64,000 bases of DNA from CADEDH01 sp039201605 (GCA_039201605.1 JBCCRO010000007.1:1-64000), one strand, 5' to 3'. Counted from the stretch's first letter, positions 34,381 through 43,462 are shown. Notes: generated by a model not told the origin, from the letters alone. Translations and numbers: made by a program.

Positions 34381-36708
34381 CTACTCGGAGGTGACGGTGG
34401 CGGGCACCGTCGTGGTGACCGCACGGTCGACATCTTCCGTCGCATCGTCGGGCCCGGCCGTGGTGGTGACGCCGTCGGCGGGTTCGTCCACGGCCTCGCC
34501 CGGCCCCGTCGTGGTGGTGAACGCACTGCCCTCGGCCGGTTCCAGGTCGTCGTCGAGGGCGACGGTGGCCTCGTCGAGGGCGCCGATGGTCAGCACCTCG
34601 TCCTCATCGGTGGCGGCCCGGAGGTCGGGGAACGGGTTGGCGAACTGGAAGGCATCGCAGCCGACCTGGACGCGGAGGTAGAGCTCGTCGTCGACGAGCG
34701 CCGCCGGCGGCACGGCCATGATGATCCGGTCGTTGGCGGCCTGAGCGATCCCGGCCGGCTCCCAGCTGCCGGTCCAGATGTCGAGGGCGGCCACCCCCCG
34801 CCGCGACAGGTCGAGCACCGGTTCGCCACCGAGGGCGTCGGGGTCGGTGACGGCCAGGCGGAGGGTGACGGGGTAGGCCCCGCACCGGTTGGGATCGAAG
34901 TCGACCACCTGGGTGGAGTTCCAACCCCGGAGCAGCTCGAGCCGGTAGGGCTCGCCGCCCAGATCGGCGACCCGGTCGGCGGTCACGAACAGGGTGCGAC
35001 CGTTCGTCACCGTGCGACCGTCGGCCGTGGCCAACGGCCCGTCCTCGTCCCGGGTCCAGCCACCGACCAGCACGAAGCCCGGGGTCCGCAGCTCGGGCCG
35101 GGTGGCGAGGAACTCGAGCAGCACGCCGGGGTTGGCCGCCGTGCCGTCCAGGTCGCCCTCCCACGGATCGAACCGCCACATCGACTCGGCCAGGCGGTCG
35201 GATTCGAGCACCGGCACGTTGGCGTTGCGCAACGTCACGTCCATCGACTCGCCGGGGCCCAGCTCACGGACCTGCTGGTAGCCCTGTCCGGCGGCCACGA
35301 ACCCGTCGACCAGGGTCCGGTCGGTGAGGTTGGTGATGCTGCCGGTCAGCCCGCCCTCACCGTCGCCGACGAGGTCGATCGACCACGAGCTGTCGGTCGC
35401 CGCCGGCAGGGTCGCCTCGGCCGCCAGCACGCTGGTGCCGCCCGGGGGGAGATCGGTCACCAGTTCGCCGTCGGCCACGACCGGGCGCCCGCCCGGCTCC
35501 ACGCCGAAACCGCCCTCGAACCACATCGCCTCGTCGAACACCTGCCGTACCCGCCAACCGTCCGGCAGCTCGATCCCGGCGGTGCCACCGTTGGACGACG
35601 TGACCAGCACCTGGGTCGACACCGCCTGCAGGTTGGGGAGGTCAGCGACGACGGTGGCATGGGCTGCGGTGGCGTCGTTGCGGAGCGCCAGGCCGATGCC
35701 GTACACGCCGAGCGTGGTGAGCAGGGCACCCACCGGCAGGATCAGCCACAGCAGCGGCTCGCGCCGGACCCGGCGCAGGAGCAACCACAGCACCGGGCCG
35801 ATCACGAGGATGTAGATCGCCAACAGGATGAGCAGCAGGGTGATCTCGGGCACGGCCACCCCGGCGTCCCGGGCCAGGGTGAGGCTGGCCGGCATCCCGC
35901 CGAATCCGCTGTTGGGGAACTCGTCGGCGCTTCGGGTCATCGTGGGGGCGAAGGCGCCGTCGTAGCCGGTGCGGGCCAGCGCGCCGTCGGTGAAGATCAC
36001 GGCCCCGGTGCCCAGGGCCGCCTCGCCGTCATCATCGGCGGCACCGACGTCGAGGGGGAGGGGGGAGGACGCCGGCTCGTCGACGACAAGCCGACCGCTG
36101 TCGCCGCCGACCCAGGCGGTGAGGGCGTCCAGGCCGTCCTGGTCGAGCTGGTTGAGATCGCCGGCGGTCACCACCACATGGCTGAAGGGGGACAGCACGT
36201 CGGGCCCGTTGGTCAGGAGGTCGGGATCGAAGGCGAACAGCCGGGCCTGGCCCACCTCCGCCCGCAGCTCGGCGGTGGCCGGTAGCTGGGCGGCCGACAG
36301 CTCGGGGAACACGGCGATCAGCTCGTCGCCCCAGTTCTGCTGGAGGTTGAGGCGGGTCGAGGCGTCGTCCTCGGCGTCGTCGGCGTCGAACGACAGCGTC
36401 CCGCCCGAACCCCACGGCGGGGTGGTGACGATGAGGACGACCTCCTTGGTCGACCCGCCGGGAACCTCGACCGGCACCGAGCCGCCGAGGATGCCGTCGA
36501 AGGATGCGGTCAGGGTGCCCGACACCGCCCGATCGGCGGCGATCGTCACCACCAGGGGGGTGGGTTGGCCCGGCACGTAGCGGCCGTCGGCCGGGGTGGT
36601 GACCTCGAGGTCGGTCTCGGCCGCGGCCGGCGAGGCCCCACCGAGGAGGACGACGATCAACACGGCAGCGGTGGCGACCACCGCTCGCATCGGATGGATC
36701 CTTCGCAT
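34381..36708 (-). CDS. Large secreted/membrane protein of unknown function
   Basis: The product has 775 residues. A signal peptide (VVATAAVLIVVLLGGASPAAA) precedes an extracellular beta-rich region and a GATase-like stretch (SHVVVTAGDLNQLDQDGL). Near residues 285-345 lie two membrane helices (LLLILLAIYILVIGPVLWLL and LLWLILPVGALLTTLGVYGI), then a second extracellular region and an acidic Thr/Ala tail. The layout recalls the envelope proteins that accompany MoxR/VWA operons such as the one at 9-19 kb, but no family name is certain. The start has a GGAGGG site. It is convergent with the iol operon. Confidence 0.75.
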   Translation of the reverse strand: MRRIHPMRAVVATAAVLIVVLLGGASPAAAETDLEVTTPADGRYVPGQPTPLVVTIAADRAVSGTLTASFDGILGGSVPVEVPGGSTKEVVLIVTTPPWGSGGTLSFDADDAEDDASTRLNLQQNWGDELIAVFPELSAAQLPATAELRAEVGQARLFAFDPDLLTNGPDVLSPFSHVVVTAGDLNQLDQDGLDALTAWVGGDSGRLVVDEPASSPLPLDVGAADDDGEAALGTGAVIFTDGALARTGYDGAFAPTMTRSADEFPNSGFGGMPASLTLARDAGVAVPEITLLLILLAIYILVIGPVLWLLLRRVRREPLLWLILPVGALLTTLGVYGIGLALRNDATAAHATVVADLPNLQAVSTQVLVTSSNGGTAGIELPDGWRVRQVFDEAMWFEGGFGVEPGGRPVVADGELVTDLPPGGTSVLAAEATLPAATDSSWSIDLVGDGEGGLTGSITNLTDRTLVDGFVAAGQGYQQVRELGPGESMDVTLRNANVPVLESDRLAESMWRFDPWEGDLDGTAANPGVLLEFLATRPELRTPGFVLVGGWTRDEDGPLATADGRTVTNGRTLFVTADRVADLGGEPYRLELLRGWNSTQVVDFDPNRCGAYPVTLRLAVTDPDALGGEPVLDLSRRGVAALDIWTGSWEPAGIAQAANDRIIMAVPPAALVDDELYLRVQVGCDAFQFANPFPDLRAATDEDEVLTIGALDEATVALDDDLEPAEGSAFTTTTGPGEAVDEPADGVTTTAGPDDATEDVDRAVTTTVPATVTSE

Positions 36709-36830
36709 CGCCCTCCCCTTCTCGGGTCGCAGTCTCCCACGGTTCGGGGCGGTATCGGCGTCGGCCGCCGACCGCCTGGGCAGGCCGTGAGTTCACCTCT
36801 CGGCGGCCGCGGCCCCTACGGTGCAAGGCC

Positions 36831-37760
36831 ATGACCGGTCCCGACTCCGACGGTGTCCCGACGGTGCCCCTCGCCCCCGACATCCCCGCCGCCGTAGCCC
36901 TCGACGGCGAGGTGAAGCTCCTCCCGTCGGTCGACGGCGAACTCGTCGCCCTGCACGACCTCGGCGGTGACGGACCCGGCCCACCCCTGCTGCTCAGCCA
37001 CGGCAACGGCCTCAACGTCGGCATGTGGGCGGCGGCCCTCCCCCTGCTTCGGGAGCGGTTCCGCTGCTTCGGGCTCGACCTCCGGGGCCACGGTCGGAGC
37101 CGCCCGAGCGGACCCGGCTACAGCGTGGCCCGGGCCGATCTGGCCGGCGACGTCGCCACCGCCGTCGCCGCCATCGGCGAGCCGGTGCGCTTCGCCGGCC
37201 ACAGCCTGGGCGCCGCCTCCGCCGTGCTGGCGGCGGTGGAGGACATCGACCGCTTCACCGGTCTGTGGCTGTTCGAGCCGGTGATCGCACCGATCGACCT
37301 CGACCTCGGGGACGGACCGATCCAGCTGATCGAGATCTCCCGCCGTCGACGCATGGACTTCGACTCCGTCGAGGACGCCATCGAGCGCTTCTCATCCAAG
37401 CCGCCCTACGCCGGCTGCCATCCGGCCGCCGTCCGGGGCTACGTCGAGATCGGCACCGTGCCCACCGCCACCGGCGTGCGTCTGAGCTGCAGTGGGGAGG
37501 ACGAGGCCCGCGGCTTCGAGGAGCGGGAGCAGTACGACCTCAGCCGCTTCGCCGTCATCGACCGCCCGACGGTGGTGGCGGCCGGGGGTCGGGCCGACGA
37601 GCCGAACACCATCCCCCGACTCCTCGCCGATCACGTCGTCGGTGCCATCCCCGGCGCCCGACTCGAACTGTTCGCCGGTATGACCCACTTCGGCCCGATG
37701 GAACAGCCCGAGGTGGCGGCCCGGTCGGTCATCGAGCTGTTCGGTACCATCGGGTCATGA
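36831..37760 (+). CDS. Alpha/beta hydrolase
   Basis: The product has 309 residues. LLSHGNGLNVGMW holds the oxyanion His-Gly, FAGHSLGAASAV is the nucleophile elbow (Ser), GRADEPNT probably carries the acid and MTHFGPMEQPE the catalytic His. Likely substrates are esters or small lactones; nothing narrows it. Its stop overlaps the next ATG (ATGA), so it is co-translated with the small flavin-fold protein. Confidence 0.88.
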   Translation: MTGPDSDGVPTVPLAPDIPAAVALDGEVKLLPSVDGELVALHDLGGDGPGPPLLLSHGNGLNVGMWAAALPLLRERFRCFGLDLRGHGRSRPSGPGYSVARADLAGDVATAVAAIGEPVRFAGHSLGAASAVLAAVEDIDRFTGLWLFEPVIAPIDLDLGDGPIQLIEISRRRRMDFDSVEDAIERFSSKPPYAGCHPAAVRGYVEIGTVPTATGVRLSCSGEDEARGFEEREQYDLSRFAVIDRPTVVAAGGRADEPNTIPRLLADHVVGAIPGARLELFAGMTHFGPMEQPEVAARSVIELFGTIGS

Positions 37761-38092
37761 GCATCAAGGTCCCCCTCGACGAACTGGCCGACACCGTGGC
37801 GGGGCGGGGACCGGGCTATCTGCTCACCGCCGGCGGGGGTCGGCCGCATGTGATGCACGTGAGTTTCGAGGCCGACGGCTCCGTGTTGCGGGCCCCCGTC
37901 GGCCGATCGGCGGCGGCCAACATCGGCGCCCAGCCCGCCGTCACCCTGCTGTGGCCGCCGGCCGACGACGGCTACAGCCTGATCGTCGACGCCGAGGCCG
38001 TGGTCGAAGGCGATCCGGAGGGCGACACCCCGCCCACCGTGGTGGCGACGGCGACCGGCGCCGTGCTGCACCGGCCCGCCCCCGCTTCCTGA
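37757..38092 (+). CDS. Small pyridoxamine 5'-phosphate oxidase-like protein
   Basis: The product has 111 residues. GPGYLLTAGGGRPHVMHVSF followed by LLWPPADDGYSLIVDAEA resembles the split-barrel flavin/F420-binding PPOX fold, shortened. It starts within the hydrolase stop (ATGA). Such short proteins often bind FMN, F420 or haem. The family call rests on the fold-like pattern and is moderate. Confidence 0.65.
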   Translation: MSIKVPLDELADTVAGRGPGYLLTAGGGRPHVMHVSFEADGSVLRAPVGRSAAANIGAQPAVTLLWPPADDGYSLIVDAEAVVEGDPEGDTPPTVVATATGAVLHRPAPAS

Positions 38093-38136
38093 ACGAGGCC
38101 GGCGCCGACGGGCGCACCCGTACTCGTCCGGCCCCG

Positions 38137-38192
38137 CCCGAGTACCACCGGCCTCCCCGCCCGGCCCGAGTACCACCGGCCTCCCCGCCCGG
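38137..38192. repeat. Two tandem copies of a 28-bp unit
   Basis: Two identical 28-bp units (38137-38164 and 38165-38192) with core GAGTACCACCGG lie between the PPOX-like gene and the pilus cluster. They are not in a credible gene. With two copies and no spacer this is a local duplication. Confidence 0.75.
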
Positions 38193-38273
38193 CCGGTCGA
38201 GCTCTTCGAATTTCTTTGGTTTGAGGCGAACGAGCCATACCGATCGCGCCGCGACGGCCGATGGAGGCTCGTT

Positions 38274-39860
38274 ATGTCACGGTCGAGACGAGGGCGAGAG
38301 GGCGGCTACGTGCTGCCCATGTCGGCGCTGCTTCTGGTGCCGATGATGATCTTCGCCGCGCTCGCCGTCGACGTCGGCGGCTGGACCGTGCAGGCCAACC
38401 GGGCGCAGGCGGCGGCCGACGCCGCCGCCCTGGCCGGGGCTCCTCTCCTCCCCGACCAGGGCGCGGCGACGACCGTGGCCCGCGACATCGCCACCCTGAA
38501 CGGGTTCGCCCACGGGGTCGACGGGGTCACGGTCGACGTGCAGTTCCCCGACGCGGTGTCGGTGCGGGTGGTCGTCAACACCCCGGGCGAGCGCTACCTG
38601 AGCGACCTCATCAGCACCACGCCGGTCGACATCTCGCGCTATGCCGAGGCCACCGCCCTCTCGCCGGTCGGCATCGGCTCGCCCACCAACGTGCTCGGCT
38701 TCGGCGCCTACTCCCTCGGCGGCAGTCCACCGGCCAACTACTGGATCCTGGAGAACAACGACTGCCAGATCGGTCACTACGGCGACCTCAAGGCGGCCCA
38801 GTACCTGGCCAGCCCCTGGTGCGGAGCCGGGTTGGGCCTGCCCGAGAATCCGTTCTGGAAGCGGGCGTCGACCGGTCGCGACGGCGGCTACTTCTTCGAG
38901 GTGGCCATCCCGCCGGGCGTCACCACCACCTCTCGGCTGATGATCTTCGACCCCGGCAAGTGCCCGGGGTACGGCACCAAGCCGGCCGACGGTCACTGGA
39001 ACAAGGGCGATGACCAGGGCACCCGGCTCCGCTGGCGCCAGTGGGACACCAACGCCACCCCCCTGATCGCCGACGACGACACGCCGGTCTCGTCGTGGTG
39101 GGAGTCCGACGAGTGCGCCAACGACCTTCCGTACCCGTCGAACTCGTGGACCGACACCACCCAGGGCTGGACGTCGACGCCGTTCGTCTTCCCGCCAAAC
39201 ACCACCGGTGAGGTCGAGACCCACCTGGTGCAGAGCATGGTGCACGACAGCACCCGCCTGGGCTGGAACCACTACTCCTATTGGGTCCGTCCCGACAGCG
39301 GCTCGGCCACGTGCTCCAGCATCGGGGTCGACACCTGCCCCACGATCAGCGCCGTCGACTGGATCCCGACCCGGGCCAGCGGGGCCACGGCGGGCGATCC
39401 GATGGAGCTGTTCCTGGCCGATGTCGGTCCCGAGTACGCCGGCCGCCACATGCAGGTCCAGCTGTGGGATGTCGGCGAGGGCATGGACAACATCCAAGTC
39501 CTCGATCCGCTCGGCAACTCGCTCGACTTCACCTGGTCCTCCGACGACAGCGTCAACCACGCCCCGACCAACCCCAGCGATACCTGCTCGGGCAATCCCT
39601 GTCTGTGGCTCGACCCCGGATTCTCCGGCTACGCCCCCAAGCTGACCAACGCCGGGTGGGGCAACCACTGGCGGTTCAACGGACGGGTGATGACCCTCAG
39701 CGTTCCCCTCGACACCCAGGTCGACTTCCCGGCCTACGCCGCCAGCGGCAACGGCTACTGGTTCAGCATCCGATTCCAGCCGACGGCGTCCAAGACGGCC
39801 CGCGAGTGGGCCTCGTTCTCGGTCGGCATGTCCGGCGACCCGATCCGACTGACCGATTGA
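38274..39860 (+). CDS. TadG-like pilus/surface protein
   Basis: The product has 528 residues. An N-terminal TadG-type segment (REGGYVLPMSALLLVPMMIF, then AVDVGGWTVQANRAQAAADAAALAGA) gives one membrane helix and the conserved Asp/Ala-rich stretch. A long extracellular part rich in Trp, Asn, Cys and Asp follows (for example DTCPTISAVDW and LWLDPGFSGYAPKL) without a named domain. TadG proteins are minor components of Flp/Tad pili or surface adhesins. It heads a cluster of pseudopilin-like genes; no Tad motor genes are in the window. Confidence 0.78.
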   Translation: MSRSRRGREGGYVLPMSALLLVPMMIFAALAVDVGGWTVQANRAQAAADAAALAGAPLLPDQGAATTVARDIATLNGFAHGVDGVTVDVQFPDAVSVRVVVNTPGERYLSDLISTTPVDISRYAEATALSPVGIGSPTNVLGFGAYSLGGSPPANYWILENNDCQIGHYGDLKAAQYLASPWCGAGLGLPENPFWKRASTGRDGGYFFEVAIPPGVTTTSRLMIFDPGKCPGYGTKPADGHWNKGDDQGTRLRWRQWDTNATPLIADDDTPVSSWWESDECANDLPYPSNSWTDTTQGWTSTPFVFPPNTTGEVETHLVQSMVHDSTRLGWNHYSYWVRPDSGSATCSSIGVDTCPTISAVDWIPTRASGATAGDPMELFLADVGPEYAGRHMQVQLWDVGEGMDNIQVLDPLGNSLDFTWSSDDSVNHAPTNPSDTCSGNPCLWLDPGFSGYAPKLTNAGWGNHWRFNGRVMTLSVPLDTQVDFPAYAASGNGYWFSIRFQPTASKTAREWASFSVGMSGDPIRLTD

Positions 39861-39870
39861 GGTGGCACCG

Positions 39871-40620
39871 ATGATCGACGGGTCGACGCGCCGTCAGCGA
39901 GGAGCGAGCCTCACCGAGTACGCCCTGATCATGGCGGTGTTCGTCGCCGTGCTCATCGGCGTCGTCCAGGTGCTGACCGACAACGGGGGCGCGCTGCTCA
40001 ACGAGACCGAGAGCGGGATCGCCACCCCTCGCCCCTTCAGCGACGCCGTCGTCCAGACGCCGGTCTCGGCCGCCCCGCCGTGGGCGGCCACGACCACCGC
40101 CCCCTCCAGCCTCCTCACCTATGTGGAGAAGCCGGTGCAGCTGCCCGGGGGGGAGTGCCTCGCCCTCTCGGGGGGCCTGATCTCGAGCGACACCTGCGGC
40201 GGGCCCGACGAACTGGTGGTGTCGGGCCTCAGCGAGGACGGCACTCATCTCACGCTCTATCTCGGAAACGGTGGGACCACCTGCCTCACCGGGGTGACGA
40301 CGACGTCGCCGGCCGAGGTCGTCTCGTCCCCGTGCGGCGCCGGTGGCCAGGTCTGGACCCAGGTGTCGGTGTCGGGGCTCGACGTCGTCTACCGCCACGT
40401 CGAGAGCGGGCTGTGCCTGGCCGAGGCCGTCGCCGCCCCGCCGCCGACGACGACCACGACCACGACCGTCCCCCCGTCGACCTCGTCCACCGCCCCGGGG
40501 GCCACGACCACCACCGTGCCGACCACGACGACCACCACCGCACCGCCCACCCCGACCGGTGCGCTCACCCTGGCCGCCTGCAGTGGGGCCGCCGACCAGA
40601 TCTTCGGGGTGCTCTACTGA
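39871..40620 (+). CDS. Flp-pilin fused to a ricin-type lectin domain
   Basis: The product has 249 residues. Residues 8-37 are a Flp-pilin segment, RQRGASLTEYALIMAVFVAV, with the prepilin Glu following the cleavable Gly-Ala region. From about residue 85 come three Cys-containing subrepeats resembling a ricin B beta-trefoil (GGECLALSGG...DTCGG, TTCLTG...SPCGAGGQVW, SGLCLAEA...LAACSGAADQIF). The third is interrupted by a Thr/Pro/Ser linker of about 40 residues. The ATG at 39871 (site GGTGG) is preferred over a GTG at 39862. The TGATG overlap couples it to the next gene. A pilin tipped with a sugar-binding domain is the best reading; the lectin call is by pattern only. Confidence 0.72.
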   Translation: MIDGSTRRQRGASLTEYALIMAVFVAVLIGVVQVLTDNGGALLNETESGIATPRPFSDAVVQTPVSAAPPWAATTTAPSSLLTYVEKPVQLPGGECLALSGGLISSDTCGGPDELVVSGLSEDGTHLTLYLGNGGTTCLTGVTTTSPAEVVSSPCGAGGQVWTQVSVSGLDVVYRHVESGLCLAEAVAAPPPTTTTTTTVPPSTSSTAPGATTTTVPTTTTTTAPPTPTGALTLAACSGAADQIFGVLY

Positions 40621-41228
40621 TGGGCCGCCGCCGTCCTACCGACCGCCGCCAACGCGGGGCCACGACCATCGAGGCCGCCGTCGTCACCCCGATCTTCCTG
40701 CTGATCCTGATGGCGCTGTTCGAGATGGCCTTCCTGGTGCACAACTACCTCAAGGTCACCGGGGCGGCCGGGGTCGGCGTGCGATCGGTGACCGTCGCCG
40801 GCAGCGCCCCCGAGGCCGACTACCTCACGATGCAGAGCATCCTCCACGGCCTGTCGACCTTCGAAGCCGACGCCGTCGAGCAGGTGGTGCTCTACCGGGC
40901 CGACGGCCCCGACGACGAGGTGCCCCTTGGATGCCGGTCGGTGCCGATCCCCAGCGGGCTCGAGTGCAACGGCTACGAACCCGCCGACTTCTTCCTGCCC
41001 TACGTCGACGCCACCGGCATCCAGACCGGCCACTGGGGATGCGGGACGAACGCCCGCGACACCAACTGGTGTCCGACCACCCGCCAGGTGGCGCTGTCGG
41101 ATCCGGGTGGGCCCGACCACGTCGGCGTCTACATCCGTGTCACCCTCCCCTCGATCACGGGCATTCTCGGCTCCGACCGCACCCTGGAGATCAACCGGGT
41201 GGCCCGTATCGAACCGGCGGGCAGCTGA
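40620..41228 (+). CDS. TadE-like pilus assembly protein
   Basis: The product has 202 residues. The N-terminus RQRGATTIEAAVVTPIFLLI is a TadE-type prepilin segment with the +5 Glu, followed by one helix and a Cys-containing extracellular part. The start overlaps the pilin-lectin stop (TGATG), and the stop overlaps the next ATG. TadE-like minor pilins are needed for assembly or tip formation of Flp pili. Confidence 0.85.
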   Translation: MGRRRPTDRRQRGATTIEAAVVTPIFLLILMALFEMAFLVHNYLKVTGAAGVGVRSVTVAGSAPEADYLTMQSILHGLSTFEADAVEQVVLYRADGPDDEVPLGCRSVPIPSGLECNGYEPADFFLPYVDATGIQTGHWGCGTNARDTNWCPTTRQVALSDPGGPDHVGVYIRVTLPSITGILGSDRTLEINRVARIEPAGS

Positions 41229-41833
41229 TGGCCGGCGTGCGCCGCAGGCGGCACACCGTCCGGCGCCCTCGTCGTGGGGGGCGCCCCCGGTCCGAGCGGG
41301 GGGCCGCCATGATCGAGCTGGCCATCGTGGCCGTGCCGCTGCTGATCATCCTCCTCGGCCTGGCCGAGCTCGGGCTCCTGTGGCGCAACGCCCTCACCAT
41401 GGACCAGGCCTCGCGGTCGGCGGCCCGGGTGGGGGCCAACCTGACCAACAACCCGGCCGCCGACCGGGAGGCGTTGCGGGCGCTCGTGTCCAACCTCGAC
41501 GACGACGAACTGGACCAGATCCAGTACGTCGTGCTCTACGAGGTCGACAGCACCGGGGCCATGCCGCCGACGTGCGTCAGCGGCAGCACCCCGGTCTGCA
41601 ACCACTACACCCCGACGATGCTGACCCAACTCGACGACGACTCGAAGTGGGAGTGCGGCTCGGGGAGCTTCGACGGGCAGTGGTGTCCGACGTCGAGGAG
41701 TCCGGAGTTTCACACCCCGGTCGACATGGGCGTGTTGATCGTGGCCGAGCGGGACTGGTTGTCCGGCTTCTTCGGCTCCAGCGTGCGGCTGACCTCGCTC
41801 ACCGTCATGCGACTCGACCCGCTCACCCGCTGA
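41228..41833 (+). CDS. TadE-like pilus assembly protein, second copy
   Basis: The product has 201 residues. After an Arg-rich leader comes the prepilin segment SERGAAMIELAIVAVPLLII and LGLLWRNALTMDQASRSAARVG, the TadE pattern. The extracellular part has paired Cys (MPPTCVSGSTPVC and WECGSG...QWCPTS), similar in layout to the preceding paralogue (GHWGCGTN...NWCPTT), so the two arose by duplication. Confidence 0.85.
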   Translation: MAGVRRRRHTVRRPRRGGRPRSERGAAMIELAIVAVPLLIILLGLAELGLLWRNALTMDQASRSAARVGANLTNNPAADREALRALVSNLDDDELDQIQYVVLYEVDSTGAMPPTCVSGSTPVCNHYTPTMLTQLDDDSKWECGSGSFDGQWCPTSRSPEFHTPVDMGVLIVAERDWLSGFFGSSVRLTSLTVMRLDPLTR

Positions 41834-41853
41834 TTTCCACCGCTGTGGCCGCC

Positions 41854-41911
41854 ACCGCTGAATTCAGCGGTCGGACAGGTACGCGAAAGGCTTGATCGAC
41901 AATTTCAAGCC
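41854..41911. terminator. Perfect 18-bp palindrome and hairpin after the pilus genes
   Basis: ACCGCTGAATTCAGCGGT (41854-41871) is a perfect 18-bp palindrome 20 bp after the second TadE stop. GGCTTGA (41889-41895) and TCAAGCC (41905-41911) form a second stem. They could end the pilus transcript, or the palindrome could be an operator for the following binding-protein gene. Confidence 0.4.
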
Positions 41912-41988
41912 CTGATGCCCCCTCTTCGATGCCTGGGTTACAGTACCCACCGAGGTCGGACCCAGGACGGGCGTCTCAAGGCGGGAAC

Positions 41989-43320
41989 ATGTTGTCGGAC
42001 TACAAGAACGGGCGTCGCTCCTCGCGACGCCGCTTTGCGGTTACAGCCGGGATTCTCGGCCTGCTCCTGGCCCTCGTCGCCGGTTGCAGCGGTGGCGACG
42101 ACGGCGGCGAGCAGACCGCCGGCAGCTCGACGCCCGTAGCCGAGGAGAACCCGGACGGCGGACCGACCGAGGAGGTCGAGACCGGGACCGAGGACACCGC
42201 CGTCGTCTCGCCCGCCGGCTTCGACATCGACGCCGTTCTGGCCGCCGATCCCAACTGCGCATCGCCGGTCACCGGCGAGCCCCTCCGCATCGGCTACGCC
42301 GCCGACCTGGGCGAGATCGGTGGCGCCGCCGACCGACCCGGCTCCCAGGCGGCCGAGCACATGGCCCGGCTGGTCAACTGCGCCGGCGGCCTCGCCGGGC
42401 GCCCGGTCGAGGTGGTCGTGGCCGACGTGTCCGGCTCACCGATCGACACCCGTGCCGCCACCCTCGGCCTGCTGGACCAGGACGTGCACGTGCTCCTCGG
42501 CCCGCCCCTGCCCGACCCCGGCTTCCGGGTGCTCCTCGCCGCCGGTGGCGATGTGGCCGTGATCTTCACCGGCGCCACCGAGCCGGCACTGGCCGACGCC
42601 TCGGCCCTGTCGTTCCTGGTCGCCTTCACCGACACCCAGCAGTCGACGGTGGCCGCCCAGTTCGCCCTGACCAACGGGTGGCGCAAGGCCGCCACCTTTT
42701 CCTCGCCCGGCCCCTACTTCGGCTACAACCCCCTGGTGTTCCGCGAGGCGTTCGCCGCCAACGGCGGAGAGGTCGTCGGCGACTTCAACATGATCCCGCT
42801 GGAGGACGAGGACTTCGCCGACGAGGTGGCGGCCATGGCCGGCAACCCGCCGGACGTGATCTTCGGCCCGTTCTTCGCCAACCAGATCATCGCCCTGCGG
42901 GCCGAACTCGACGCCGCCGGCATCCAGGCCGAGATCATCGCCACCGACGCCTTCGAGGCCGGGGCCGGCTACACCTTCGCCGGTACCGACGGCGTCTTCC
43001 ACGTGACCCACAGCTTCGCCGCCGAGGGCAGTCGGGTTGAGGCCCTGGTCACGTCGATGACGGCGGCCAACGGGGTGCCGCCCGAGGCGGCCTCCTTCGC
43101 CGCCCTCGCCGGAGACGCCTTCGTGGTGGTGGCCGACGCCTACCTGCGGGTGCAGACCACCGACCCGTTGACGCTCGGCCAGGCCATCGCCGACGCCCAG
43201 GCGGTCGCCGGCATCACCGGCGACCTGTCCTACGACGGCGAGGGGTACCCCCAGAAGCCGATTTACGTCCATGAGGTGGTCGACGGTCAGCCGTCGCTGG
43301 CCGCCACCATCGGGGGCTGA
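41989..43320 (+). CDS. Leu/Ile/Val-type ABC substrate-binding lipoprotein (orphan)
   Basis: The product has 443 residues from the ATG at 41989. After an Arg-rich start and a hydrophobic core comes the lipobox LLALVAGCSGG, then an acidic linker and a type I periplasmic-binding fold (PLRIGYAADLGEIGG, GGLAGRPVEVVVADVSGSP, PPDVIFGPFFANQI, GIQAEIIATDAFEAG). The fold is that of branched-chain amino acid and related receptors. No permease or ATPase accompanies it, though its placement just upstream of ilvBNC is suggestive. The ligand is unknown. Confidence 0.85.
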   Translation: MLSDYKNGRRSSRRRFAVTAGILGLLLALVAGCSGGDDGGEQTAGSSTPVAEENPDGGPTEEVETGTEDTAVVSPAGFDIDAVLAADPNCASPVTGEPLRIGYAADLGEIGGAADRPGSQAAEHMARLVNCAGGLAGRPVEVVVADVSGSPIDTRAATLGLLDQDVHVLLGPPLPDPGFRVLLAAGGDVAVIFTGATEPALADASALSFLVAFTDTQQSTVAAQFALTNGWRKAATFSSPGPYFGYNPLVFREAFAANGGEVVGDFNMIPLEDEDFADEVAAMAGNPPDVIFGPFFANQIIALRAELDAAGIQAEIIATDAFEAGAGYTFAGTDGVFHVTHSFAAEGSRVEALVTSMTAANGVPPEAASFAALAGDAFVVVADAYLRVQTTDPLTLGQAIADAQAVAGITGDLSYDGEGYPQKPIYVHEVVDGQPSLAATIGG

Positions 43321-43414
43321 CGCCCCGCCGGTACCCCGTCGGCGCCGTCACCGGCGGCGAGTCTCGTGAAAACAACGTTGCGGTTGTCTTCGTCCACTGG
43401 TTGACTGAACGGCG

Positions 43415-43462
43415 ATGCCTGGAACCGAGACCGACGTCCGCATCCTCGTAGTACTTCCGTAG
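43415..43462 (+). CDS. ilv operon leader peptide
   Basis: A 15-codon frame encodes MPGTETDVRILVVLP, with six of fifteen codons for the three branched-chain amino acids, five of them in an unbroken run (Ile-Leu-Val-Val-Leu) just before the stop. This is the classic composition of an attenuation leader: ribosome stalling on scarce charged Ile/Leu/Val tRNA changes folding of the downstream RNA. Its TAG overlaps the first base of the following hairpin. No ribosome-binding site is visible, so it may be leaderless. It lies 132 bp upstream of ilvB. Confidence 0.8.
   Translation: MPGTETDVRILVVLP

Noticed and set aside
38137..38192. CRISPR-like repeat
   Set aside because: There are only two units, with no spacer between them and no cas genes nearby.
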